Shown here in pieces: positions 46,901 to 59,344 of a stretch of DNA of 64,000 nucleotides. Source of the stretch: Diospyros lotus (Eukaryota; Streptophyta; Magnoliopsida; Ericales; Ebenaceae); contig NC_068350.1 in the NCBI RefSeq assembly GCF_014633365.1, positions 25,879,680-25,943,679 of the forward strand, given 5' to 3'. Made by a program: the position numbers and the translations under genes. The notes under the pieces are model-generated. The model made no database searches and was not told the DNA's origin. It was given only the letters and a program-made list of their open reading frames with translations. Each line of letters opens with the position of its first letter. The stretch's first letter is position 1.

Positions 46901-49594
46901 TGTAACACCCGGTGTAACCGGTGTTAAGAGAATAAAAAAGGAAGTAAGTAAACTTCCAAAAATACCCTTGAGAAGGTGATGGATCCTTGAGATTGAGAAT
47001 GCCCATGAGAAGGGTATTTTGGTAATTTGGATAGAGAAATCCAATAAAGGGTATTTTGATAAATTAAAAATAATTCCTATGAAGAATTAGGTGTGTAAGT
47101 GAATAAAAATCCCAATTTGGTATTTATGTGGAGATATATGGGATTAATAAATTCATAAAGAGTAATTGGGAATTTTGGAATTTAATTCCATAAAGGAAAT
47201 TTAATTTTGAAATAGGGAAAATGGTGGATATTAAATTATTTGAGGAGAATAATTATATTTTCCCTAAGTTGTGAATTAATGTGGTAATGCCACTTGGAGA
47301 GATGAGATTAAACTTGGAAGCCAAGGTTAGTGTCTTATTGTGACACTTGGCATTTTGTGGTTCAAGTATAATTGGGTGAATTAAATAAATGCAAAAGTTA
47401 TGATAATTGGTCTTGTAAGCATTTAATAAGAGGCATGATTATATGGATTAAAGAAAATCCAAAAGAAAATGGTAAATGGTCACCATTAATGCCTTGGAAA
47501 ATATGAGAATTAAATAAATCAAATGGAAAATGGGAAAATGGTCACCCATTAATGCTTGGAAAATGGTGGGATTTATTTAAATGGAAAATGAGGGATTTAT
47601 GTCTCTCAAATGTGATGTTGTGAAAATGGTCTCAATTAAATAAATGAGAATTAAATGGGAAATTCAAGATCTAATGGATGAATGTATTCTTGAAATAGAG
47701 AATAAATCCAATGGTGGGGATTTAAAGAGAAGAAATGGCATGGATTGCCATCCTATTAAAAGTGTGCTTTCTTTTAATGGTGGAGATGAAGTCTTGTAAA
47801 GGCAAAGGTGATCCAATGGTGGATTTCAAGCAAGACTTAAGGCCATGGATTGTGTTAGTTTGGAGGGTGAGGATTTGTTCTCACCAAAAGAATGGCTAGG
47901 ATGCATTCTTGAATTTGAAAAATGCTAGTATAAAAGGGGAAGTGTAGGAGACTTGTCTCCCTTTTGGCCATTTGTAGAAATGAAGAAGGAAGAAAGAAGA
48001 GAGATAGAAGAAAGTCTCTCATGGAGGAAGGAAATGGAGAAGAAAAGAAGAAGAAGTTAAGGTAAGCCTTATTCTTTCTTTTCTCCATTTTAGTATGCTT
48101 GTATGCAAAATAAAATTCTTTTGGAATGCCATCTTAGATGGAAGAAATTGAAGATGGAAGCTCTCTTGAAATGGAGATTTAATATTCAAGAAGAGGTAAG
48201 GGTTGGCCCCATGGGAGGGTGGCCTTGCAATGAGTTTTAAATATGTTTCATAAATGTATATGTTGCATTTGGCATGTTCTTTTATGTTTATGAGACTTAT
48301 GGCCATAGGTTAGTTTGAGAACATTGATGAAATGGTGGGTTGATGCCTCTAACCTTGGAGGGTTGTGAGGGCAAAGAAACCTAGCCACACTTGCATGCAT
48401 TTGGCATCATATAACTTGTTATGTTCATATTTATTTGGCATTGCACCCTTATTGAGCTTAATAGCTCATGAGGTTTTTATCCTCACATATAGGTTGGGAA
48501 AGCATGGAAAAATCAATACAAGGTAGAATGGCATGGGAAAGCATGGGAATGAAGACCCAAGAGCTTGCTATGGCTTATGGAAGCATTGTTGTTGTGTTGA
48601 TTTAATTATTGTATTTGGTTGGTAATGGCTTTTCTTTTAAGCCTAAAAATTATGGGATGTAATTTCTTTTGTTTGATGATGGCTTGTTAAAGCCCAAGAA
48701 CATGTGTGTTTGTTATACCTTGGAATGTATGTTTCATTTAGAAGGTGGGTTATTGGATTATAGCTTATGGCATGAGGAAGCCTAAGTCTTGGTGAAATGT
48801 TATTTGGAAGGTTTGGAAGCATTAAGAGTGTGGCTTAAGCCTAAATTTTGGAGAAAAATAGGCTAATATTGATGATAAGTGAAGTTTATTTATTGATATA
48901 AATTCTGGAAGAAAATTTGGGGTTTTATAGCCCAAAAAAAAAAAAAAAAAAAAAAGGGAGTGAAAAGGGGGCAGCTGCAGGCTGCTGGAGGCAGCAGCCT
49001 GCAGCCCGCGCGCGCGGGCAGGCGCGCAGCCGCGCACGCGGGCAGGCATGCGCGGGCGCCGCCAGGCCGCGCGGCCAGCGGCTAGCGCGGCCCCGGGCGA
49101 GCCAGCGGGCCCCGCCGGCCAAATTTTTAAAAAAAATTGGAATTTTTGGGAGAAATTTGGGCATTTCTTAATTGAATTTGGGCCCCGGAGGAATTTTCAA
49201 AATAAATGGATTTTTCGGGTATTTAGGAGAAAATACCGAAAATTTGGAAAATTGAAAATGATGAGTTTTTCCTCTAAAAATTGGTGATCCATCAATGGAT
49301 TGGTTCAAATGGTGATTTTTTTTTGGAGCCCGGTAAAATTCTTTGATGAAAAAGAATTAACGAGAAAATGGTGATTGGGCGCCTAAAGGAGATTTTCCCT
49401 ATAGCCAATGCAGTGTGGCTAAAGCCCATTTCCTCTAACGAATCCTGGGATTCAGCGAAGGGAAGGACGAGCCTAGATCCCACCTAGGGCGTTTCATCTT
49501 GAAACACGATCCACCCTTCGCCTAAGGCCGGGCAGGTGGACAATTCGGGTGATTGTTCACGAGTAACACCCGTAAGTGGGAGCGGGGCGTTACA
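46901..49594 (+). mobile_element. Solo gypsy LTR (same family as LTR B)
   Basis: Runs TGTAACACCC to GGGGCGTTACA, 2694 bp, with target-site duplication CCAAG (46896-46900 and 49595-49599). The homology with 13568-16208 is continuous. A GC-rich block lies at 48970-49120, after an A20 run. Confidence 0.95.
49455..49521 (+). other. Multi-stem inverted repeats near LTR 3' end (copy 3)
   Basis: The outer stem is GCGAAGGG (49455-49462) with CCCTTCGC (49514-49521), 8 bp perfect. Inner hairpins are CCTAG/CTAGG (49472-49476 with 49484-49488) and GTTTCA/TGAAAC (49491-49496 with 49500-49505). Confidence 0.65.
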
Positions 49595-49911
49595 CCAAGT
49601 TCTAGCGCGAGCAAGGATTCAGAGGTGGTGCTTGGCTGATTTAGAGTTGGATTTATTTATGTACCTGTGTAATCCCAATATTATAATGTAAATAGCAGTT
49701 AAGATACTTAAGGATGTATTTGTGAAGCTACTATAATTTTCTGATATGTGGGTACGTGATGGACTTTTATTTAAACTTGAGGAAATCCTAGCTATTTAGC
49801 ATACTCAGGTTCGATCCGTGCTTCCGTTGATAAAGGATTTCCAATAACGCCCGTAGGAGATATCTTCTTATATTTCACATTGTTTTGTATTTGAAAAAGT
49901 GGGGCGTTACA

Positions 49912-50935
49912 GTAGAAGTAGTCTAACTATGCTTCGTTATTTTGTTCTTCATTTCTATTCTTCATTTCTATCATTCCATTTGTAGTATTTAGAAGCTTTA
50001 ATACTTTGTTTTGTTATTTTGCTTCATGATTTCAGTTTCGATTTTTGTTTTTGTTCTTTGTTAAATAGAAGTTAATGTACTACGATTCCTCGTAATAGAT
50101 AGTTCTGTGTTCATCTCTATTCACAATTAAACAGAGTGTTCTTCGTTCTTGCATTTTCAGGTTGTGTGTGATTTCATTTCTATTCTGTTTTAGTTTCCAT
50201 TTGAAGATGTGTGGCTAAACTCATACTTGGGCCATGACAAGGACAATGTCCAATGCCACTAATTACCCAAGTGAGCTAAACATCAAATGCGTGACAGAAG
50301 CATGAAATTATCTTGAGTCGTGTTCATTTATCAAAACTTTGGGTTTAGATTGGAGCGAGAGCCTAACTTAGAGTCTCTATATCATGTATAGAGATTGCTA
50401 GATTTGGAAACACTATTATACCTGGATCGTCCGGTCCCAATCTTGGCCCATCTCTTGACCCATCCCTCATGGCTTAATCTTGGCCCATCCTAGCCCTGCG
50501 CCATCTTGCAGCAACATCATTACAGCCTCTACTGGGTATTTGTGCGTCCACCCCAAATCCCATCCTCATTAATGGCGGATTCCATCAACATTAATGAGGG
50601 TCTCGTCGACACCATGCTATCAGCTGGGAACTCCCACTGGCGTCGAATACTCAGTCCCATCACTTGCAAACGCATGACGCATGCATGTAGGAGGACGTCT
50701 TCCCTTATATGAACCAGCTCTTTTTAGAGCCAAGGTATGTTTTACTCTCTGACCTACTGATACACTTCCATTTCTTTACTCTCTCACTCACCTGAGCATC
50801 GAAGTGCTTGCAGGTTCCAACCGCCCCCCGGACAGACCCGTCGCCGGAGCCCGGTCCCTGCCGTAGTGATACTGTCTCCGACCGCTCCCTCTAGTCAGGA
50901 AGAAACAATACCCAAAACCCAAACAATCAGATGGT
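49912..50935 (+). mobile_element. Tat/Ogre-like LTR fragment
   Basis: 50000-50420 matches 35430-35900 of the solo LTR at 34701 ('gatgtgtggctaa...cttgggcca...acttagagtctc'). Beyond 50420, phrases such as TGAGCATCGAAGTGCTTGCAG are common in LTR ends of plant Tat-type elements. No boundaries found, no gene. Confidence 0.5.
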
Positions 50936-51282
50936 GTAACATCTTGAAATTTGAGATAATTGGCAATTTTTAATTTCAGCATTTGAAGTGATTTGAGGAT
51001 TTAAGTAAAATAATTAATTTATGGGTTTTAGGGTAATTTATCAAGTTATGTGAGGTTTCATGGAAATTAATGAAAATATTAAATTTGGTATGTTTTTGGG
51101 ATAAAGAATAATTATTTGAGGATATTATTGAATATGTGAAAATTTTAGAGAAAATAATTATTTTATGGTGTTTTGAAAAAAAAAAAGAGAAATTTTGGAG
51201 CAGCCTAGGCCCAGGCCCTCGCGCGTGCGCCACGTGGGCCGCATGCGGGAGGCTACATGGCCAGACGTGAGCGGCCACGCGA
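50936..51282 (+). mobile_element. Start of a gypsy LTR, truncated
   Basis: Begins TGTAACATCTTG and carries a short GC-rich block (51200-51280), as in the complete LTRs. It ends abruptly where inverted copia LTR sequence starts. Confidence 0.5.
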
Positions 51283-51400
51283 AACTAATAGAACGACTTC
51301 TTATAAAATTGAATAACTCCTTATTCAATAATAAATATGATTGCAATTGTCAGTGTATAACATGTCCAATTTGATTGGGTCTAGAGCACCTACACTAACA
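51283..51400 (-). repeat. Inverted fragment of the copia LTR start
   Basis: Reverse complement of about 51766-51885. The edge is ACACTAACA at 51400, matching TGTTAGTGT at 51766. Confidence 0.75.
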
Positions 51401-51765
51401 CCACTCACCTCAAAAGTATCTCAAAACACCTCAATTTTTGCACACAACCTCAATTTTCATGCCAAGACTCAATAATTGTACTATTACTCAATCTCGAGTC
51501 TCAATGATCCATGGACATCATATTTATTCAAAGGAATATCCATATTTATTTTTTTTATTTTTTAATAATTTTCTCTATTTTCTTTTAGTTTTTCCCTCGA
51601 TAATTTCAGAATAAATACCTTCTCAAACATTTTTCCAAAATTTCCAACACCATAATTCATAAAATAAAGTTCCAAAAATAAAAAAAAAAATCAAAAAATA
51701 CCAATGGCTCACGCCCCCTGACGCCCTCAACGCGTGTTCTGCGAGTGAAGACTAGCGCGTGCACC
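51401..51765 (-). other. Spacer between two inverted copia LTR starts
   Basis: Looks like the body of a minus-strand gypsy LTR ('ccactcacctcaaaag', 'gccaagactcaataattg', then a GCGCGT-containing stretch). No gene. Confidence 0.4.
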
Positions 51766-53475
51766 TTGTTAGTGTAGGTGCTCTAGATCAAATCAAAATG
51801 GGTAAATTGTACATTGGCATTTGTAATCATATTTATTATTGAATAAATAGTTATTTAATTTTATAAAAAATCATTTTATTAGTTTCTTGTTATTATTGTA
51901 ATAAACGAATGAAACTAGATAGAAGTCCATATAATGTATATTGTGATTAATCTATAAAGATGTGAGATGATACATCATAGTTTTTGGACATCATTAAATG
52001 TCCCAAGTCGTAGCAATGTCAAGAATGGACATTGACAATTGTGGTAAGACTTGCTATATTTTTTCTATGTGATAGTAATGGGGATCTGACACCCATATGC
52101 ATGGGGATGCCTAGACAAGTAGATAGGTGACCAATGTTGGAGAACGTGTCACTGAACATGACTCCCCACGAGAATCCATTTTGGTTATATGTTGATGGAA
52201 TTCTCATACGAGATGGGTGTAACTAATCCTTGGACCTGAGGTTGTCACGGTTATCTCATAAGATGACCGATATGCTTTGACATCGTTTTGATGGGCCTAG
52301 ACAAAGGCTGCATGTGGGCGATTATTGGGCATATCGTGACGCTTATGGAGATGGGAGTATAACCAAGATGGGACTCGTCTGTCCCTTGATAGAGGATGAT
52401 ATATCTGAGGAACATTCGGTGGATATTCACTTCAAATCCATGGCCATGGTGAAAGAGATCAATAAAGAGTTATTGATTCACTTTCTATTAAGTAAAGATA
52501 TTTGGAAGACCGAAGAAAAACTCATGTGATCGTAATCAAGCAACATATCGCCAGACTTGAGATCACAAAAGATACATTGATGAGAGGATCGAATCACACG
52601 GTAACCATGCTCGTGAAAGGTTATTTGCGGATTATGAATCCTTCTAAATAATTGGGCAGGCATGACGCCTTGCTAGAGGCCAATCTTATCTTATGTGTTC
52701 ATATTGACACATTGCCAACATATTCGGAAGCCTAATAAGTCATATGCAAAAGGTATGGTCTCTGGCTTAAATCAGGAGAGTGAACGTATGGTTAAGTGGG
52801 ACACTTTGGCAAGAAGTTGTGCCATCGTAGGTTCTCACGAAAAAAAAACAAATAGACGTAATGACGTCGATAAGACGAGGGGTTGTCATAAAGGAAAGAG
52901 TTTCCTAAAATGACAATTGATTAAATTAGAAATGAGTTTCTAATTTAATAATTTGGGCTTAAATTAATACTTGTGCTAAATAATGTATTTGGACTAAATA
53001 TTAAATTAAATATTATATTTGGGCTTGAATTAGATTTGGGTCAAATATTTTATTTAAACTTATAATTGAATTTGGGCAATTTAATTAAACTTCAAGTTGA
53101 ACAAGAATAAATCAATTTAATTAAGTTCCTAGTTGAACTAGGATAAATAGGTTGACCCAATCCATTAGGGTTTAGGAAACTCTATGAGGCTTCTCTATAA
53201 ATACCCCTTTAATGGTTTTCAAAATTAAGCTTTTATTTTATGGTTATCAAGAGTTGAAAATTCATTCTTTTTCCGTCCATACACAAGCTACAAAAGGAGA
53301 AGGAGCTAGCACTCCTATTCCGCTCTCCTCGCCAAGGACATGTGCTGCATATCACAAGTTAAAGGCCGGATGCTTGGACTGCTCAAATCCGCAAACGACT
53401 TGAAAAATCTAAAGGTTAGATTTATTTTATTTTATTTTGTATGTGAATGTTATAATTTCGACATTGATCCAATCA
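51766..53475 (+). mobile_element. Copia LTR (Tork-like), 3' end not found
   Basis: Starts TGTTAGTGTAGGTGC. Contains a TATA candidate (TCTATAAATACC at about 53192-53203) followed by a leader. No typical LTR end or PBS is seen, so it is probably truncated near 53475 and the right boundary is approximate. The lineage is a guess from the general form. Confidence 0.5.
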
Positions 53476-53815
53476 CCGAGATCAAGGTAAGGTTCAAAAT
53501 TTTTGAACTACGCTGCTTGCCCCGTAGCGATCTTGCTGTACTTTCACACCTCACGTGCCGATCATCTTCTCTAGCTCCAGCAGCCGACGATTACTCCAAT
53601 GCCCGATATGATCCCACCCCCTTAAAGTACTCTTCAAGTTGATCTCAATGGTGCCTTTGGATGACCGAGACACCAACTAGAGGTGCCCCAAATCGGTAAA
53701 TTACAAACTGGTTCTAGCAAGATTGGCGATTTTTCGGCCACCTCTCGAAACCTACTTAAACCAACACAAAAAGGCTTCAAAATCTCCAGAAAATGCTCTC
53801 CAAGACACGAGGAAC

Positions 53816-55703
53816 TGTTAGAACAGTAGGTTCTATGGCACACACCAAGAGGGAGGGTGAATTGGTTATTTTAAAAAAAAAAAACTTGATTGATAGAACT
53901 TTGAAATCCTTTTGATTGAAAATAAAAAAAACTCAATGCACGTGAGTATAATGAAATGCTTGGAAAGATAAATGTATCAAAGAACACAAGTATAAGAAAA
54001 CACAAGGATTTATAGTGGTTCGGCTTAACCAAGCCTAATCCACTACCTTAGCTCCTCACTAAGGATTTTTCAAACCATCCACTAAAACCCCCTACTTAAA
54101 CCAAGTAAGTCCTCTAGTCCAAGACTAGGAATTACAACCTCTTGCTTATACAAGCAAGCCCTCTAGCACCTAGCTAGGAATTACAGCCACTTGCTTTAAC
54201 GAGCAAGTCTTCTAGCATAAAGCTAGGAAAATAAGAGTGATACAAATGTAAACAAGATGCTAAGAGTTGGCACTCTTAGTTACAAGTTTTCTCACAATAA
54301 AAACAAGGCTTGAATGAATTAATACAAGTTAAAATCAAAGCCTTGAAGAGAGAAAAAATTGAAGCACAATCACTGTAAATACAAACGAGAGTAACAGTAA
54401 ACTCAAATTAATTCATTCCCATCCATTAGCCTTCTCTTGATCTCCTTGATATGTATATATAAGCTTCCCACAATATTGAAGAGAAATGAAGCCATTTGTG
54501 ACAGTTGGAAAATGAGAAACTAGCCGTTAGAGATTGAAAAACTAGCCGTTGTAAGTTTCTATGAAACACATAGTCGACAGATCAAATGGGTTAGTCGACT
54601 ATTTCTTCAAATAACACTAGGCATAGTCGACAGATGAGAAAGCATAGTCGACTGTTTTTCAACCAAAACTTCTCATAGTCGACAAATCCTTTTACATAGT
54701 CGACAGATCAAAAATTACAAAGAAAATTTTGAATATCATGTACAAACATAGTCGACAGATGCAAAAATAGTCGACAGATGCAAGATATAGTTGACAGACT
54801 GAACAAGCATAGTCAACTATCCTTATGCATAGTCGACAGCACTAAACAACATAGTCGACTATCTTCTTGAAAAATCTGAAAACTTAGCAGATAACATGTA
54901 GAAGCACACTTGATTAATACAAAACATCACCACATATTTACATTTACTTTAATACATAAATGTAAATAAGAAAGTACCCTCCATTTGGATTCAATAAAAA
55001 TATCTAAAAAATCAAAATCCATAAGAATAAAAATGTAGAATTTGGATTTTAGTAGGACCTTAGGATTTTGCGATTTTACCACCTCCAAGATATACACTTT
55101 CTATTTCTTGAAAAATTCGTTAAAAATCATTTTATTACTAATGAATCTTAGCTATCGAATTACCGAGAGTTCGTTTTCTAAAAAGGAAACATTTTCATAT
55201 ATGTCTCCTTATAAGGTGCTAGTCTTCCAGACTTAGAAAAAATATTGAAACGTTATCAAAATGAGTTTCAAGATATGATGCATGAACTAAAGGATTTTTC
55301 ATACGATTAAGTTTCAAGCCAAAACCTTTCATGCACGTTTCAAAATATGAAAGCTTATTTTGAAGTATGAGATTAACATAAATGATTTTTCATACTTAAG
55401 ATTGGATTTTCATCAAACACATATATGTTAAAGATGGTCTTTTGCCTTAGAACAATTTTAGCTCTATGTTGACCAACGACTTCAAAGCTAATTTGAAAAT
55501 CATTTTAGGAGATTCTTTTAAGACTAAATACTTGACTTTGAAAATCTCCAACTAATATAGAAAATCATAAATCTTTTTGGTTTTCATTTTAACAATGCAC
55601 TTGAAATTGATTTTTGTTGAAAACCACCACCTTGATTCATGACTTAGGGATTTAATAAAATATGTTTTTCATCATCAAAACTAAGCACAAGGGTAGAACA
55701 TCA
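53816..55703 (-). mobile_element. Solo copia LTR (SIRE-like) with a GTCGAC motif array
   Basis: Runs TGTTAGAACAG to GTAGAACATCA, 1888 bp, with target-site duplication GGAAC (53811-53815 and 55704-55708). The phrase AGAGGGAGGGTGAATTGG next to the left edge is of the same type as in the copia LTR at 56991, which gives minus orientation. Confidence 0.85.
54571..54862. repeat. Array of ATAGTCGACAGAT-type motifs
   Basis: Ten exact GTCGAC palindromes and two decayed ones (GTTGAC, GTCAAC) in 290 bp, most within CATAGTCGACAGAT or CATAGTCGACT, separated by non-repeated spacers of irregular length. Confidence 0.9.
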
Positions 55704-56506
55704 GGAACAAAATCCCTCTATCCAATCCTTCAAAAACACTCCAAAACTCGGGCAATTTGAGTGTCAAATTCTTGAAACCCTCGACCACTGTTTATAGCAA
55801 AAATCGGCCTCCCTTCGGCTAATCAATGACCAAGGCTTGGCCTTGTTGGCCCTAGGTAGTCTCCATCAGCCCAGATACGATCAAAATTGGTGATGGGAAA
55901 GGCAGCCACCGTCGATGGCAATGTTCACACTGCAAGTTCTGGAAATTACACTTTTACCCCACTAACTCCAAAATTGCATTTGGGTCCTCATTTCAAGTCC
56001 TCAAGCTTTGATATTTTTCCATTTGAACCCCCAAATTCCAAGCTTCTCATTTGACCCAATAAATTTGGGAAATTATCATTTTCAACCCCTTTTCAACTAG
56101 AATAAAAAATTACACTTTTAGCCCGAATGCATGATTTGACTGCGAATCTTTTTGTTTCAACCCAAAACCACTCTAGGGTTGTTCTACTTAAAAAAATCAA
56201 AGTCTCCTCAGGGTTCTGTTGACTTTTTGAAAGTCTCTTACGACCATTCAGTTTTTCAGCCTAAATCACAACTATACCGAAAATTATTTCTGATCCAATT
56301 TCTTTCGATGTCATAAATCACGTCTCGAAATGCTCGTCAATCCTATGTCATTTTCCTTAGATATCTAGACTCGAGGTATTCCCTATAGTCGATTCGGTCA
56401 CTCATAACTGGGAGAAATTACGTTATAACCCCAAATCTTCTAAAAATTTCACTTATTCCCAAATGGAAATTACACTTAGGTCCTTAAGAAATTCTCGGGT
56501 GTTACA

Positions 56507-56990
56507 CCTTTCCTTTACATGAGCTCTGTACACATGTTTCGACAAAAGGTCAGCCCCTGCTAAACTCGTCCTCAACCTTATCTTTGCTTTTACCTAGAAT
56601 GATACAAAGCAAAAGAATAAGTCACAAAGCCCAGCAAGTATAACAACGAATAACAAAAGACATGATCCAATATGAATTAACAACAATAACCTACCATAGG
56701 TAACCTAACCGGAAAAAAAAAAAGAATAAAGACAATGAATCATGCTCGTGCCATTCACACAAGACCCATGAGTAGATATAACCATGATGCATACATAGTG
56801 AAATTTTGTGTCTCACACCCACAATAACTGACACTTAGGGTCATATAGCTCAACTCGTAAGGCTATGCTCCCTCAACATACAACCCTTGAGGATAATTAG
56901 GTCCCACCTAAGGTCATAGCAATATCACATGCCACAAGGTCATTGGGGCCAGATAGCTCAACTCCTAGGGCTATGCTCATGAGTACATAT
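56507..56990 (-). other. Repeat DNA next to the copia element; no gene
   Basis: A phrase 'agatagctcaactcctagggctatgctc' near 56951 is repeated with changes near 56845. Probably the body of a gypsy LTR. CATAT at 56986-56990 would be half of the copia target-site duplication; the other half lies outside the window. Confidence 0.4.
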
Positions 56991-59105
56991 TGTTGAGTTC
57001 TAACCTAGTTAAGAGGGGGGTGAATTGACACCTTTTAAAAACTCCAATGCAAAACTTATACACGTATATATATATATATATGAGAAACAAATTTAATACA
57101 AACTAAAATTATAGTTGAGAGTACGGGAGCACTTAAATACTAGATGGATAATATGATATCCATCGGCTGTGCTAGTATGTGCTTTGATCCAATATACTCT
57201 TCAAATTACAACTTAGTGAAAATAGGTGATTTGAATGCACACAATAACAAGTCTTTAAATAAACCAAATGAAATATTGAATGAGTACAAAGAATGATCAA
57301 TTAAAGCAAATCAGAATATAATCAAAATAACCACCAAGAATGTAGGCTTAAGGATTTGGCCACTTCAGATAGCACAAGACCAAAAACAAACAAGTATAAT
57401 CAAGCAAGCAAGAATAAGTAAGAATGAAGAGAAGGAGAACACAGGAATGCATAGTGGTTTGGCCCTTATGGCTTACATCCACCACCTAAGGATTTCCTTC
57501 CTTATGATTTTCAACTAAATCCACTATATGAAACTTTTGTTACAACCATCGAAGCCTTCACTTAGCTTCACCACCACCAAACTACTTCTAGAGTCTCACA
57601 CTCACTAGTTTAGATTTTGTACGCTCTTTACAAGATACAAGAATAGTAGTGATTGAGAAATAGGGTTCTCTCAAAAATAATACAATGAAGTGTAGAGAAC
57701 TCTCTTAGTTTTCTCTCAAGGAGATACAGGAAGAGAAAGATCTAGAGAGAATGAAAATCTCGGTCAATAATGTAGAAAATAATAGGCCTTCCAAAAGTTC
57801 TTCCAAAGCCTTAAAGAGACCCTTTTATATAGTGTTAGAGTAGGCTTTCCTTGATCAATCTCAGCCCTTTATGTGTCAAGTCTTCAAGCCAATCTCAGCC
57901 CTTCATATTGAATTCTTGATTTACCTTCTATAATCAGCTAACTTGATTGATCTTCAAGATCTTTGACTTTTGTTGATCTCCAATCAGCTTTGAATGACCA
58001 AATCAGCTCAAGTAATGCATGGTTGATTTTAAGGATCAAAATCCTTCATAATTCTTACAAAATCGTCCATAAATCAGAAATGATCAATTTTGACTTCTAG
58101 TTGATCTTCAAACACCTTTGATTAAGCAATTGACCCCTTAGCTTCCATAACAAGAATATATGATTTGAAATTTGAATTTAAATCTCCAAATGGTGTAAAA
58201 TGCAGCCAAATATTCTCAAATAATGAGGAAAATTTGTCCAACAATGAAGATATCAATTATAACTTCAAAAGCCCTTAATTGATCAAGTTTCCATACTAAA
58301 AATGTTGACAAGTAGAGAATTAATTTGTGTAGCTGAATATATGAAAGATATACTTAGAATATTCTCCCATAATGAAGATATCAATTAGCCATAATGAGTA
58401 GGATACTTGATTCCATGATTTGAGTCTCCATATCCTTTTAATGAGAGAGAATCAGCAATAAAGGAAAGTAATATCTATCAAGGTTTAACTTCCAAACCTT
58501 AATTTCCTCCATTAATGTTGAACAATAAGGATGAATCTTTAACTTTTCCATTTGAATGCAATTCAAAAAATTCTTCCATATTTAACTGAGTAGAGGAGCT
58601 TCTAGGAACCTTTAAATTTACTCCATGATTCTCTTACCATATCTAGACCAGTGACATGATGTAGTCTTGATGAGTGTGCTCCACGTGGCTGTCATGTCAT
58701 CAAAATGCCACATTAACAATGTCATGCCACCAAGTTACATATATGGCAACTCCATATAGTTGACTACTCCAATCTCCTCAAAAACTTCCATATAGATCTT
58801 TTGAACTTCCCGTATATGAACAAGGATTCCATATATATATCTTCTAAACTTTCCATTCCAAGAAGAACTTTCCATACATAGCTCAAATACTCAAATTTCT
58901 AAAGCTCTCTAAAAACTTGTTTCCATATATAATGAAATCTCTATATCAATACAAGAAGTTTCCATATATAACCTGTGTCATGAAATCACTAGAGAACAGC
59001 TTTGTAAGCCTTATGAAAGCTTCATGCTTTGTTAGTACATAAAATATAAATGAACATTCACATTCACACATGCCAATCATCAATCATCAAAATCTACACT
59101 CAACA
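56991..59105 (-). repeat. 3' LTR of the copia element
   Basis: TGTTGAGTTC to ACACTCAACA, 2115 bp. Same family as the solo LTR at 38786-43243. CTATATAAAAGGG on the minus strand near 57825-57840 is a TATA candidate, and its counterpart in the solo LTR is near 39967. Confidence 0.93.
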
Positions 59106-59120
59106 ATCTCCCCATTTTTT
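59106..59120 (-). promoter_or_regulatory. Polypurine tract of the copia element
   Basis: The minus strand reads AAAAAATGGGGAGAT directly before the LTR start. Confidence 0.85.
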
Positions 59121-59344
59121 ATGATTGCAAAAACGTGAAAGAAGCTATACTTAAATGATTTAACAAAAATATGGTCTCCCCTTAAGCTTACTCTTGCTCC
59201 CCCTTAATTTAGTCTCCCCCTTAACTGGCTCTCTCCCCCTTAATTTAGTCTCCCTCTTATCCTCTTAAATCACTATTTAGCTACATATTTTCTCTCCCCC
59301 TTTTTTGTAATCTATCAAAAAAATACATGGGAAAAAAAAAACAA

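Larger units (their letters stand above)
44695..49911 (+). mobile_element. 3' LTR of element E (gypsy family 1), interrupted by a solo LTR
   Basis: Begins TGTAATACCCC after the PPT and ends GGGGCGTTACA. The two parts are 44695-46900 and 49600-49911. The last 110 bp are the reverse complement of the first 110 bp at 4257. Total length without the insert is about 2.5 kb. Confidence 0.88.
53476..56506 (-). mobile_element. Minus gypsy LTR interrupted by a copia solo LTR
   Basis: The right edge CTCGGGTGTTACA at 56506 is a minus-strand LTR start. The adjacent 300 bp match the element C LTR start at 16209-16526. The part left of 53811 continues it after the insertion. The left boundary is uncertain. 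Confidence 0.65.

Noticed and set aside
54571..54862. CRISPR-like array
   Set aside because: Motif too short, spacers irregular, plant LTR context.
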